A model generated the notes under the pieces. It ran no database searches. It worked only from the letters and a program-made list of their open reading frames with translations, and was not told where the DNA came from. Shown here in pieces: positions 6,560 through 15,612 of a stretch of DNA of 64,000 nt. The stretch is from positions 124,001-188,000 of the forward strand of contig JAAFJO010000006.1 in assembly GCA_013298145.1 (NCBI GenBank). The letters are read 5' to 3'. A program made the translations under genes and the position numbers. Origin of the DNA: Betaproteobacteria bacterium. GTDB lineage: Bacteria; Pseudomonadota; Gammaproteobacteria; Burkholderiales; Casimicrobiaceae. Position 1 is the stretch's first letter. Every line of letters begins with the position of its first letter.

Positions 6560-9397
6560 CTACAAATTGGTGAGCATCTGCCCGGTGCCTAGATTCGACG
6601 AGAACGCGCTTTCGACCAGTGCGTTCTGCTGCTTGGTGTGCCAGCTCAAATAGCCCACAGCAGGCGATGCGCTCACGCTCCGACCTGCGTAGAGCAGCAC
6701 TTGCTCGGGCTTGATGTCGGTGCGGAAATACGCCATCAAGCGATACCACGCGCCTTGGTTTTGCGGCTCTTCTTGACACCACACGATCTCTTGCGCGTTC
6801 GGGAATTTCTTTAGCTGCGCCTTGAAGTCTTCGTGCGGGAACGGATACTGCTGCTCCAATCGAATGATCGCGACATCTTTCAAGTCTGCTTTGCGGCGAT
6901 AGTCCAGCAGGTCGTAATAAACCTTGCCCGAGCACACGATGACGCGTTTCACATTCTTTGCGACGATTTTGTCGGTTTCACCGATCACCGGCTGGAACGC
7001 GCCATCGGCCAATTCTTCGAGTGAACTCACCGCTTCTTTGTGTCGCAACAACGACTTCGGCGTCATCACGATCAACGGCTTACGGAAATTGCGCTTCATC
7101 TGGCGGCGCAGCATGTGATAGCACTGCGCAGGCGTGGACGGCACAACCACTTGCATGTTGTGCTCCGCGCAGAGCTGCAAGAAGCGCTCAGGACGTGCGG
7201 AGGAATGCTCTGGGCCTTGGCCCTCGTAGCCATGCGGAAGCAATAACGTGAGGCCGCACACGCGCCCCCACTTCACTTCGCCAGAGCTAATGAATTGGTC
7301 GATTACGACTTGCGCGCCGTTCGCGAAATCGCCGAACTGCGCTTCCCAGATTACGAGTTGCGTCGGCTCAGACGTTGAATAGCCGTACTCAAAACCAAGT
7401 ACCGCCTCTTCCGAAAGAATCGAATCAATAACGACGAAATCGCCTTGCTTCTCACCGATGTTTTGCAGCGGGATGTAGCTGCCACTGTCCCAGCGCTCAC
7501 GATTTTGATCATGGAACACGGCGTGGCGATGCGAAAACGTACCGCGTCCACAGTCTTCGCCGGACAGGCGAACGCCGATGCCCTCATTGACGATCGTTGC
7601 GTAGGCAAGGTTTTCTGCCATGCCCCAATCGAGCATCTGATCGCCCTCAGCCATCGCCTTGCGGTCAGAAATCACTTTGTCAACGCGCGAGTGAACTTTG
7701 AAACCCTTAGGCAAAGTCACGAGTTTTTGCGCGAGCGCTTTAAGTGTTGCCATCGGCACAGTGGTGTCGGCTTTTTCGTCCCACGTACGATTTTTGAAGA
7801 CTGACCAATCTTGCTGATAAGGCGCAACGTAGTTGGCCATGATCGATTTATTGGTGTTCGTGCCCTTATCCATTGCCGCACGATAAATCGCGACCATTTC
7901 GTCCGCTTCATTGGCGGTAATCACGCCTTGCGCTGTCAAGGCGTCGGCGTACAGCTTACGCGTACCTGGATGCTGCTGAATCTTTTTGTACATCAGCGGC
8001 TGAGTCACCATCGGCTCGTCTTGCTCGTTGTGACCGAGTCGACGGAAACACACGAGATCAATGAATACGTCTTTGTGGAAGATGGTGCGATAGTCAACGG
8101 CAAGCTCTGCGATGAACAAACACGCCTCGGGATCATCCGCATTCACGTGGAAGATCGGCACTTCGGCCATCTTCGCGATATCGGTGCAGTAAAGCGAAGA
8201 GCGCACGTCACGCGGATCGCTTGTGGTGAAACCGATTTGGTTATTGATCACGATGTGAACTGTGCCGCCCGTACCGTAATGACGCGTTTGCGAAAGCGCC
8301 AAGGTTTCTTGCACAACGCCTTGTCCTGCAACGGCTGCGTCGCCATGAAGCAGGATACCGAGAACCTGCTTTCCGGTCGTGTCGCCCCGACGACGCTGGC
8401 GCGCGCGGACTGAACCTGTCACCACAGGGTTCACGATTTCCAGATGCGACGGGTTGAATGCGAGCGTAATGTGCATCGGGCCGCCCGGCGTCATGATGTC
8501 GCTCGAGAAACCTTTGTGATACTTCACGTCACCCGCCGAAAGCGTGGTGTCGTATTTACCTTCGAACTCAGCGAAAAGCTCAGCGGGCTGCTTGCCAAAT
8601 GTGTTGACCAACACGCCCAAGCGCCCGCGATGCGCCATCCCAATCACGCTTTCCTGCACGCCCGCAGCACCTGCTTTTTGCAGAACGTGATCAAGCAACG
8701 GGATCACCGTATCACCACCTTCGCCAGAGAAGCGTTTTTGGCCCATGTACTTGGTGTGCAGATAGCGCTCAAGGCCTTCGGCGGCGGTAAGGCGCTCAAG
8801 CAAATGCTTTTTGTCTGCGGCGGAGTAGTTCGGGCGCAGGCGCGAATTTTCGATGCGCGCGCGGAGCCACTCCCGCTCGTCTTCGTTCGCCATGTACATG
8901 TACTCAACCGAGACTGAGCGGCAGTAAATGTCTCGGAGTGTCGCGATGATGTCTTTCAACTTCGCACGCGTGGTGCCGTTCACAGGAAGCAATCCCGTGG
9001 CGAATTCGGTTTCCAGATCGGAATCCGCCAAGCCATAGTGCTTGTGATCAAGCTCCTTGATGTGCGGCACTTCCTGGCGCTTCAACGGATCGATGTCAGC
9101 GATCCGACCGCCAACGAAACGATACGCATGGATGAGCTTCATCACACCGAGCTGCTTATCCATCAGCGCTGCGTCGATGCTTGCTACGGCAGATTTTCGC
9201 GACTTCGCAAGCGCTGCAAACTGATCGATCACGGGCTGATGCGCCACGTCTGCACTACCTGCGCGCATCGCGTCGAAGTAGTCACGCCACTTTGGATTGA
9301 CTGAGGCAGGGTCAGCCAGATAATTTTCGTACTGCTCTTCGATATACGGCATGTTGCCGCCGAAGATCGTGGAGGTTTGTTGAAGTTGTTCCATCAT
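6560..9397 (-). CDS. odhA: 2-Oxoglutarate dehydrogenase E1
   Basis: A 945-residue thiamine-diphosphate enzyme that decarboxylates 2-oxoglutarate and succinylates the E2 lipoyl group. The N-terminal E2-docking segment (TSTIFGGNMPYIEEQYENYLAD) is present. The ThDP domain contains HRGRLGVLVNT, GDAAVAGQGVVQETL and IVINNQIGFTTSD, and the C-terminal domain has HGYEGQGPEHSSARPERFLQ. Length is as expected. ATG-ATG occurs at the start; the first is used. It is the third gene from sdhE in an apparent sdh-gltA-odh transcription unit, behind a REP-filled gap of about 130 bp. Confidence 0.97.
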   Translation of the reverse strand: MMEQLQQTSTIFGGNMPYIEEQYENYLADPASVNPKWRDYFDAMRAGSADVAHQPVIDQFAALAKSRKSAVASIDAALMDKQLGVMKLIHAYRFVGGRIADIDPLKRQEVPHIKELDHKHYGLADSDLETEFATGLLPVNGTTRAKLKDIIATLRDIYCRSVSVEYMYMANEDEREWLRARIENSRLRPNYSAADKKHLLERLTAAEGLERYLHTKYMGQKRFSGEGGDTVIPLLDHVLQKAGAAGVQESVIGMAHRGRLGVLVNTFGKQPAELFAEFEGKYDTTLSAGDVKYHKGFSSDIMTPGGPMHITLAFNPSHLEIVNPVVTGSVRARQRRRGDTTGKQVLGILLHGDAAVAGQGVVQETLALSQTRHYGTGGTVHIVINNQIGFTTSDPRDVRSSLYCTDIAKMAEVPIFHVNADDPEACLFIAELAVDYRTIFHKDVFIDLVCFRRLGHNEQDEPMVTQPLMYKKIQQHPGTRKLYADALTAQGVITANEADEMVAIYRAAMDKGTNTNKSIMANYVAPYQQDWSVFKNRTWDEKADTTVPMATLKALAQKLVTLPKGFKVHSRVDKVISDRKAMAEGDQMLDWGMAENLAYATIVNEGIGVRLSGEDCGRGTFSHRHAVFHDQNRERWDSGSYIPLQNIGEKQGDFVVIDSILSEEAVLGFEYGYSTSEPTQLVIWEAQFGDFANGAQVVIDQFISSGEVKWGRVCGLTLLLPHGYEGQGPEHSSARPERFLQLCAEHNMQVVVPSTPAQCYHMLRRQMKRNFRKPLIVMTPKSLLRHKEAVSSLEELADGAFQPVIGETDKIVAKNVKRVIVCSGKVYYDLLDYRRKADLKDVAIIRLEQQYPFPHEDFKAQLKKFPNAQEIVWCQEEPQNQGAWYRLMAYFRTDIKPEQVLLYAGRSVSASPAVGYLSWHTKQQNALVESAFSSNLGTGQMLTNL

Positions 9398-9420
9398 GTG
9401 CGCTTCTCCTGGTTCTTTAT

Positions 9421-9522
9421 TCCCTCTCCCTCAGGGAGAGGGCTAGGGTGAGGAACGGGCGCTCGCGGCGTCACCGTTTTCCCTCACCCACCCTGCGGGC
9501 GACCTCTCCCAGCGGGAGAGGC
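9421..9522. repeat. REP pair, family D, between gltA and odhA
   Basis: CCCTCTCCCTCAGGGAGAGGG with trailing TAGGGTGAGG faces CCCTCACCCACCCTGCGGGC... and CTCTCCCAGCGGGAGAG. Each half is itself a hairpin. The same family occurs at 16601-16633, inside acnD (22052-22095) and at 48035-48200. Confidence 0.85.
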
Positions 9523-9528
9523 ACTTTC

Positions 9529-10830
9529 TTAGCGCTGGTGCAGCGGCACCACATCGCGCTTCGTTGCGCCCATAAACAACTGGCGCGGACGACCGATCTT
9601 TTGATCCGGATCGGCGAGCATTTCGTTCAATTGAGCAATCCAGCCGACCGTGCGCGCGAGCGCGAAGATCGCAGTGAACAGCGAGGTCGGGATCCCAAGC
9701 GCGCGCTGCACGATGCCGGAATAGAAGTCGACGTTTGGGTACAGCTTGCGTGAGACGAAATACTCGTCGTTTAGCGCAACTTTCTCCAGCTCCATCGCGA
9801 GCTTGAAGAGCGGATCGTTTTGCAGACCCAGTTCGCCCAACACTTCGTGGCAGGTTTCGCGCATCAGCGTCGCGCGTGGATCGTAGTTTTTGTAAACACG
9901 ATGACCGAAGCCCATCAAACGCACATTGCTGTTTTTGTCTTTCACCTTCGCGATGAAATCAGGTAACTTCTCAACGCCGCCCGCCGCTTGCAATTCGTTC
10001 AACATCACGAGGCACGCCTCGTTTGCGCCACCGTGTGCAGGCCCCCACAAACAGGCAACACCTGCTGCAATTGCGGCATACGGATTCGTGCCCGAGGAGC
10101 CGCACAAACGAACGGTCGAGGTGGACGCGTTCTGCTCGTGATCAGCATGCAGAATGAAAATGCGATCGAGCGCGCGAACGAGCACATCGTTCACAACATA
10201 TTCCTCGCATGGCGTTGCAAACATCATGCGCATGAAGTTCGCCGTGTACGACAAATCATTCTTCGGATAGATCATTGGCTGACCCGTCGAATATTTGTAC
10301 GCCATGGCGACGAGCGTTGGCATCTTCGCGATCAAGCGGATCGCGGCGATCTGGCGATGCTCTGGGTTATTGATGTCTAGCGTGTCATGGTAGAACGCGG
10401 AGAGCGCGCCGACCATGCCCGTCATCACGGCCATTGGATGCGCGTCGCGTCGGAAGCCGCGCAGGAACTGATGCATTTGCTCATGCACCATCGTGTGATG
10501 CGTCACTAAGTCGACGAAATCGCGGTTTTGCTTCGCGTTCGGCAGCTCGCCATTCAACAGCAAATAACAGGTCTCAAGAAAGTCGCAGCTCTTTGCGATT
10601 TGATCAATCGGAAAGCCGCGATAAAGTAGCTCGCCCTTGTCGCCATCGATGTAGGTGATCTGCGAACGACACGCCGCAGTCGACATAAAACCTGGGTCGT
10701 AGGTGAACTTGCCCGTTTTCGCGTAGAGCGTTTTGATGTCAACGACATCGGGGCCGACCGTGCCTTTGAGCACTGGAAATTCAACGCTCGGTGAGCCGTC
10801 GCTGAAGCTAAGTGTTGCGGTGTTTGACAT
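9529..10830 (-). CDS. gltA: Citrate synthase (type II)
   Basis: A 433-residue citrate synthase condensing acetyl-CoA with oxaloacetate. The length and N-terminal beta-rich extension ([22 protein letters not shown]) fit the hexameric, NADH-sensitive Gram-negative type. Active-site motifs are [20 protein letters not shown] and [14 protein letters not shown], with the C-terminal RPRQLFMGA. It lies between sdhE (29 bp upstream) and odhA, as expected for Burkholderiales. Confidence 0.97.
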   Translation of the reverse strand: MSNTATLSFSDGSPSVEFPVLKGTVGPDVVDIKTLYAKTGKFTYDPGFMSTAACRSQITYIDGDKGELLYRGFPIDQIAKSCDFLETCYLLLNGELPNAKQNRDFVDLVTHHTMVHEQMHQFLRGFRRDAHPMAVMTGMVGALSAFYHDTLDINNPEHRQIAAIRLIAKMPTLVAMAYKYSTGQPMIYPKNDLSYTANFMRMMFATPCEEYVVNDVLVRALDRIFILHADHEQNASTSTVRLCGSSGTNPYAAIAAGVACLWGPAHGGANEACLVMLNELQAAGGVEKLPDFIAKVKDKNSNVRLMGFGHRVYKNYDPRATLMRETCHEVLGELGLQNDPLFKLAMELEKVALNDEYFVSRKLYPNVDFYSGIVQRALGIPTSLFTAIFALARTVGWIAQLNEMLADPDQKIGRPRQLFMGATKRDVVPLHQR

Positions 10831-10859
10831 TGTTGTTGTCTCCAGTGCTGACAGTTGAT

Positions 10860-11114
10860 TTAGTGTTTCGTAAGCGTGTCGCGAAGCGTTTGCACCATCG
10901 GGCGGGTGTCGGCCGGGAACTCATTGGTGCGGCCGGCGATGATGTCCCAGAGCGCGTTATCGTCGAGTTCGAGAAGGGTCTTCAGTTGCGTGTGTTCGTC
11001 ATCGGTGAATTGGTTGCCACGTGCGCTCAGCAAACGCTCCAACACTAGATCGTTTTCCAAGAATCCACGGCGGCAGCGCCAACGTAAACGGGATAAATCA
11101 ACATCACTTAACAT
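10860..11114 (-). CDS. sdhE: FAD assembly factor SdhE
   Basis: An 84-residue SdhE/YgfY/Sdh5 family protein that promotes covalent flavinylation of SdhA. The diagnostic RRGFLEND motif (RGxxE) is at about residues 14-21, within the usual small four-helix layout including [12 protein letters not shown]. It lies 63 bp after sdhB and 29 bp before gltA in the same direction. Confidence 0.94.
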   Translation of the reverse strand: MLSDVDLSRLRWRCRRGFLENDLVLERLLSARGNQFTDDEHTQLKTLLELDDNALWDIIAGRTNEFPADTRPMVQTLRDTLTKH

Positions 11115-11177
11115 TTCGTTCTAGCCCAGAAGTAATGGTCGTTTCACGAAAAAACCTTTCCGGCCTCATCTCGCTTG

Positions 11178-11882
11178 CTATGCGCGTTTGACGAGCATTT
11201 CTTTGATCTTGCCGATCGCCTTGGTCGGGTTCAAACCCTTCGGGCAAACATCCACGCAGTTCATGATCGTGTGGCAGCGGAACAACCGATACGGATCTTC
11301 CAAATTCTCCAAGCGCTCTTCCTTCACCTGATCGCGCGAATCGGCGATGAAGCGATAGGCAGCGAGCAAGCCAGCGGGGCCGACGAATTTGTCGGGGTTC
11401 CACCAGAAGCTTGGGCAGCTGGTTGAGCAGCATGCGCAGAGAATGCATTCGTAGAGACCGTTTAGCTCTTCGCGATCTTCTTGCGACTGCAACCGTTCTT
11501 TCTCAGGCGGCGGCGTTTCATTGACGATGTAGGGCTTGATCGAGTGGTACTGCTTGAAGAACTGACTCATGTCAACGATCAAATCGCGAACGACGGGCAG
11601 ACCCGGCAGCGGACGCAGCGTCACTTTTTGCGGCAGGGTGAGCATGTTGGTGAGACACGCGAGGCCGTTCTTGCCGTTGATGTTCATCGCGTCGGAACCG
11701 CACACACCTTCGCGGCATGAACGGCGGAAGCTGATGGAATCGTCTTGTTTCTTCAACTTCATTAGCGCGTCGAGCAACATGCGCTCGGAGCCATCAAGCT
11801 CCACCTCGTACGTTTGCATGCGTGGCTTCGCATCCGTGTCAGGATCGTAGCGATAGATTTCGAAAATTCGTTTGTCTGCCAT
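11178..11882 (-). CDS. sdhB: Succinate dehydrogenase iron-sulfur subunit
   Basis: A 234-residue SdhB that carries electrons from SdhA flavin to the quinone site. The N-terminal ferredoxin domain binds the 2Fe-2S cluster through SCREGVCGSDAMN and a later cysteine. The C-terminal domain has CILCACCSTSCPSFWW and CVDVCPKGLNP for the 4Fe-4S and 3Fe-4S clusters. Start ATG at 11882, 15 bp after the sdhA stop. Confidence 0.97.
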   Translation of the reverse strand: MADKRIFEIYRYDPDTDAKPRMQTYEVELDGSERMLLDALMKLKKQDDSISFRRSCREGVCGSDAMNINGKNGLACLTNMLTLPQKVTLRPLPGLPVVRDLIVDMSQFFKQYHSIKPYIVNETPPPEKERLQSQEDREELNGLYECILCACCSTSCPSFWWNPDKFVGPAGLLAAYRFIADSRDQVKEERLENLEDPYRLFRCHTIMNCVDVCPKGLNPTKAIGKIKEMLVKRA

Positions 11883-11897
11883 GATCTTTACAACTTA

Positions 11898-13682
11898 TTA
11901 GAACGTGCGTTTAACGGGCGGAATCGATTCCACGGTGAGCGGCTTCAGATTCACCGGCTTGTAATCGAGGCGGTTGCCTTCCGAGTACCAAAGCGTGTGC
12001 TTCATCCATTCGACGTCGTTACGTCCGAGCGGATGCTCAGGCGTATCGCCGTAGTCATCCACCGTATGCGCGCCACGACTCTCTTTGCGAGCGGCAGCGG
12101 ACACCATCGTCGCTTTCGCGGCTTCCATCAAGTTCGCCACTTCGAGTGCTTCGATTCGTGCGGTGTTGAAGATCTTCGACTTGTCTTTGAGCGAGAGATG
12201 CTTCGCGCGCTCATCAATCGCGAGCACTTTGCTCACGCCCTCGTCCATGCTCGCTTGCGTGCGGAACACACCTGCATGCAACTGCATCGTTTTGCGCAGG
12301 TCGTTCGCCACGTCTTGCGGATATTCACCACCCGAGCTTTTGTCGAGCACATCAATTCGCGAAAGCGAATAATCCGCGGCGTTCGCAGGAAGGGGCTTGT
12401 GCGACTTGCTCGCGAGCGCGGTGTCGATCAGGTGATTACCCGCCGCGCGGCCGAACACCAGCAAATCGAGGAGCGAGTTCGTACCCAAACGATTCGCGCC
12501 GTGCACCGATACGCATGAAGCTTCGCCAATTGCGTAGAGACCGTTAATGATCGAGTTCGGAGTGCCATTCTTCGGAACGACCACTTGCCCGTGAATATTC
12601 GTGGGTACACCACCCATTTGGTAGTGAATCGTTGGCACGACGGGAATCGGCTCTTTGATCACATCCACGTTCGCGAAGTTTTTCCCAATCTCGTGAACCG
12701 ATGGCAAACGCTTCATGATCGTTTCGCCGCCCAAGTGCGTGAGATCGAGCGCGATGTAGTCGCCATTCGGGCCACAACCGCGGCCTTCTTTGATCTCTTG
12801 ATCCATGCAGCGCGACACGAAATCACGCGGCGCGAGGTCTTTCAATTTCGGTGCGTAGCGCTCCATGAAACGCTCGCCATGTTTGTTGCGCAGAATCGCA
12901 CCTTCGCCACGACAACCTTCGGTGAGCAACACGCCCGCGTTATGCACGCCGGTCGGATGGAATTGCCAGAACTCCATATCTTCAAGCGGAATGCCCGCGC
13001 GCGCAGCCATTCCAAGACCGTCGCCGGTGTTGATGAACGCATTCGTCGACGCCGCGAAGATTCGGCCTGCACCACCTGTCGCGAGCAACACGCACTTGGC
13101 GTGGAAGATCGCCACTTCGCCCGTTTCCATTTCAAGCGCGGTGACGCCAACGACGTCGCCTTCGCTATCGCGGATCAGATCAAGCGCCATCCATTCAACG
13201 AAGAACTGCGTTTTGTTGCGCACGTTGTTCTGATATAGGGTGTGCAACATCGCGTGCCCCGTGCGATCCGCTGCTGCGCATGCGCGTGGCACGGGCTTTT
13301 CGCCGTATTTCGCGGAGTGACCACCGAACGGACGCTGGTAAATCGTGCCATCGGGATTGCGATCAAACGGCATCCCCATGTGTTCAAGTTCGTAAACGAC
13401 CTTCGGTGCTTCGCGACACATGAACTCAATGGCGTCTTGGTCACCCAGCCAATCGGAGCCTTTCACCGTGTCATAGAAGTGATAGTGCCAATTGTCCTCG
13501 TCCATGTTGCCGAGAGACGCGCCAATACCGCCTTGCGCCGCGACGGTGTGCGAGCGCGTTGGGAACACTTTCGAGAGCACCGCCACGCGCAACCCCGCTT
13601 TCGCGAGCTGCAACGAGCAACGCATCCCCGCGCCGCCCGCACCGACGACGACGGCGTCGTATTTGTGAATCGTTTGAGCCAT
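11898..13682 (-). CDS. sdhA: Succinate dehydrogenase flavoprotein subunit
   Basis: A 594-residue SdhA oxidising succinate to fumarate. It has the N-terminal FAD motif VVGAGGAGMRCSLQLA, the histidine that carries covalent FAD in TRSHTVAAQGG, the active-site HPTGVHNAGVL and ANRLGTNSLLDLLVFGRAAG segments, and the C-terminal RNDVEWMKHTLWY. Length is normal. It is preceded by sdhD (10 bp gap). Confidence 0.97.
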   Translation of the reverse strand: MAQTIHKYDAVVVGAGGAGMRCSLQLAKAGLRVAVLSKVFPTRSHTVAAQGGIGASLGNMDEDNWHYHFYDTVKGSDWLGDQDAIEFMCREAPKVVYELEHMGMPFDRNPDGTIYQRPFGGHSAKYGEKPVPRACAAADRTGHAMLHTLYQNNVRNKTQFFVEWMALDLIRDSEGDVVGVTALEMETGEVAIFHAKCVLLATGGAGRIFAASTNAFINTGDGLGMAARAGIPLEDMEFWQFHPTGVHNAGVLLTEGCRGEGAILRNKHGERFMERYAPKLKDLAPRDFVSRCMDQEIKEGRGCGPNGDYIALDLTHLGGETIMKRLPSVHEIGKNFANVDVIKEPIPVVPTIHYQMGGVPTNIHGQVVVPKNGTPNSIINGLYAIGEASCVSVHGANRLGTNSLLDLLVFGRAAGNHLIDTALASKSHKPLPANAADYSLSRIDVLDKSSGGEYPQDVANDLRKTMQLHAGVFRTQASMDEGVSKVLAIDERAKHLSLKDKSKIFNTARIEALEVANLMEAAKATMVSAAARKESRGAHTVDDYGDTPEHPLGRNDVEWMKHTLWYSEGNRLDYKPVNLKPLTVESIPPVKRTF

Positions 13683-13692
13683 TACTGCACTC

Positions 13693-14025
13693 CTACTTCA
13701 AGAAAAACAAAATGTAGACCGCCCAGAGCGCGTACGCTGCTGCTGCGAGCCACGAATACGCATTGAGTGCTGAGCGCACCATTGCGTTTTTCACGTAATC
13801 CGGCCACACATGCAACACACCAATTAGGCCGTGATAGAAAGTTGCGATGAGCGCGAGGGCGGTAAAAGCTTTGAACGCGTTGTTTGCAAAGAGCGCTTGC
13901 CACTGAGCGTAGCTCGGCGTGCCGTTGATCAACAACAAGGCAATGACGAGTAGCGCATAGAGCCCAACGATGACCGCGCTGATTCGCTGCAACCACCATT
14001 CTTGGGTAAACGATTTGCCGCTCAT
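13693..14025 (-). CDS. sdhD: Succinate dehydrogenase membrane anchor SdhD
   Basis: A 110-residue membrane anchor. I chose ATG 14025 over the TTG at 14040 used by the ORF track because GGAGG lies 10 nt before it and it makes an ATGA overlap with the sdhC stop. Three membrane helices are visible (about residues 15-34, 50-70 and 83-106), with the family's FYHGLIGVLHVWPDYV helix carrying histidines near heme b and the quinone site. Confidence 0.92.
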   Translation of the reverse strand: MSGKSFTQEWWLQRISAVIVGLYALLVIALLLINGTPSYAQWQALFANNAFKAFTALALIATFYHGLIGVLHVWPDYVKNAMVRSALNAYSWLAAAAYALWAVYILFFLK

Positions 14026-14438
14026 GCTACGAGCCTCCAAACGACCAGGGCCGTGACGACGACCGAAGCAAAAAACACTGCTGTAGCGCTGCTACGAGCC
14101 GATGCGAGATCAAGCCACTTGTTCGCATCTTGAATCATGTGGCGAACGCCAGCGATCAGGTGATAAATCACAGCAAACAAAAGGCCGATCAAAACGATCT
14201 TTGCGATCCAGTTGCCCCACACAATCGTGCGACACGCTTCGAAACCAGACTCTGATTTGAGGCTCATTTGCAGCATCGGGAGCAACAGGATCATGCCCAC
14301 GAAAAGCGCGACGCCGGTGATACGGTGCACGATGGAGGCGACACCGATAATCGGCAGGCGATAGTTGGAAAGGTCGCCCATACCGATGTTTCGGTACACC
14401 GGGCGCTGCTTTGTTTTCTGTAAGGTTTGTTCAGACAT
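14022..14438 (-). CDS. sdhC: Succinate dehydrogenase cytochrome b556 subunit SdhC
   Basis: A 138-residue heme-b anchor subunit. The N terminus contains the signature RPVYRNIGMGDLSNYRLPI and SIVHRITGVALFVG. The likely axial heme histidine is in VIYHLIAGVRHMIQD in the second of three membrane spans. It is the first sdh gene, only 30 bp after the gntR stop, so sdh transcription may start upstream of or inside gntR. Confidence 0.95.
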   Translation of the reverse strand: MSEQTLQKTKQRPVYRNIGMGDLSNYRLPIIGVASIVHRITGVALFVGMILLLPMLQMSLKSESGFEACRTIVWGNWIAKIVLIGLLFAVIYHLIAGVRHMIQDANKWLDLASARSSATAVFFASVVVTALVVWRLVA

Positions 14439-14468
14439 AAATCGTTGTCTTATTTGGGTCGCTAAAAA

Positions 14469-15299
14469 TTAATTCAGTTCGTTGGCGTAGTGATGACTAC
14501 GTGTGGTGCAAAGACCGCGACGAAATTCAACCGGCTTATCACCGTATGTGTAGGCCACGCGCTCGACGGACAGTAGCGGAGAGCCGATACCCACGCGCAG
14601 CACCTCTGCCGTGTTCGGATCCGCCGCAACGGCACGCACCTGCTCATTCGCGCGCAGCATTCGTACGCCGAACTCCGTTTCGAAGAAGCCGTACATCGAG
14701 CCTTCGTAAGAATCAAAGCGTTCTTTGCTGAGCCCCTTGAAGAGCGACGCCGGCAAGGTGATTTCGTCGAGAACCGTTGGCATACCGCTGTATCGCAAGA
14801 CGCGTCGCAACTGGATTACAGAATCGCCTGTTGCAATTTCGAGGGCGCGGGCCACCTCGGCGCTAGCGCGAGCGCGTTTGATCTCAAGCAGCTCGCTTTC
14901 GGGATATTCGTCTTGCCCATCGTTTCTCCGGATGCGGAGAAAGCGAAACATCGAGCTCTTGGTTTCGGTATGGGTGGCAACAAAGGTACCTTTGCCCTGG
15001 CGGCGAATCAAAATATTGTCCGAGGCGAGCTCATCGATTGCTTTGCGAACGGTTCCTTGACTGACAGCGAATCTCGCGGCAAGCTCCATTTCGCTCGGGA
15101 TAGCTTCGCCTGGCTGCCACTCGCCCGTTTCGAGCTGTTTAACGAGCAGGGCCTTAATCTGCTGGTAGAGCGGATGAAAAGTGGGGCCGACGCTCGTGGG
15201 CGTCGCCGAAAGTGGCGTCTGCGCAGCGGCGTCCGCGCCGTGCGACGTTCGCACTGGCGCGCCGGGCGCGAAACCGTTGAGGGTGACCACTTCGCTCAT
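14469..15299 (-). CDS. GntR/HutC-family regulator with UTRA domain
   Basis: A 276-residue regulator. After a low-complexity N-terminal stretch of about 40 residues comes the winged helix (about 44-105) with PSEMELAARFAVSQGTVRKAIDELASDN and RRQGKGTFV, then a UTRA effector domain (about 120-270). A GntR protein between sdhC and mdh is conserved in betaproteobacteria, and its position makes it the likely regulator of sdh and mdh; the effector is not evident. Two perfect palindromes in the intergenic region (15346-15369 and 15374-15391) are plausible operators. The poorly conserved N-terminal extension could mean that a later start is used. Confidence 0.9.
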   Translation of the reverse strand: MSEVVTLNGFAPGAPVRTSHGADAAAQTPLSATPTSVGPTFHPLYQQIKALLVKQLETGEWQPGEAIPSEMELAARFAVSQGTVRKAIDELASDNILIRRQGKGTFVATHTETKSSMFRFLRIRRNDGQDEYPESELLEIKRARASAEVARALEIATGDSVIQLRRVLRYSGMPTVLDEITLPASLFKGLSKERFDSYEGSMYGFFETEFGVRMLRANEQVRAVAADPNTAEVLRVGIGSPLLSVERVAYTYGDKPVEFRRGLCTTRSHHYANELN

Positions 15300-15345
15300 A
15301 GGGGCCGAATTCTCGCCTAAATTCCGCTGCAGCGCAATGCGACAT

Positions 15346-15369
15346 CTTATGTCTTATATAAGACATAAG
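15346..15369. promoter_or_regulatory. 24-bp perfect palindrome, probable GntR operator
   Basis: CTTATGTCTTAT followed directly by its exact reverse complement ATAAGACATAAG. It lies 47 bp before the gntR start and just upstream of the predicted mdh promoter. A two-fold site of this size fits a GntR/UTRA dimer, giving autoregulation plus control of mdh. Operator function is inferred from position and symmetry. Confidence 0.7.
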
Positions 15370-15373
15370 AGTT

Positions 15374-15391
15374 GTTGACGCGCGCGTCAAC
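15374..15391. promoter_or_regulatory. 18-bp palindrome overlapping predicted mdh -35
   Basis: GTTGACGCGCGCGTCAAC is a perfect palindrome four bases after the first one. Its left arm contains TTGACG, which with AATAAT at 15398-15403 (17-bp spacing) makes a reasonable sigma-70 promoter for mdh. A protein bound here or at the adjacent palindrome would occlude the promoter. Confidence 0.55.
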
Positions 15392-15403
15392 TTTGTGAAT
15401 AAT
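15375..15403 (+). promoter_or_regulatory. Predicted mdh promoter
   Basis: TTGACG (15375-15380), 17 bp, AATAAT (15398-15403). Transcription from here would leave a leader of about 200 nt before the mdh ATG at 15613. I see no gene in that leader. Confidence 0.5.
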
Positions 15404-15612
15404 GGCAACAGTTACCAAAAACTCAGAATCATGTAAGCGAGTGGCTCTAGGCTTAACTACCGCGCGCTACCTGTCAGCGAACAAAACGCCGCCAGATGCG
15501 ACGCAAGTTGCGCCAAAATTAGGGGTTGCTTTCGAGCTTATGCGGCGGCGCATGTCGTGAACGCAGAGGCCCGATCCAGCCTTTTTTGCACTCCATACAG
15601 AAGGAAAACATA

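Noticed and set aside
9398-9528. sucA-type structured RNA upstream of odhA
   Set aside because: Such a motif is known upstream of sucA in Burkholderiales, but this gap is almost entirely family-D repeat and I could not fold a matching structure.
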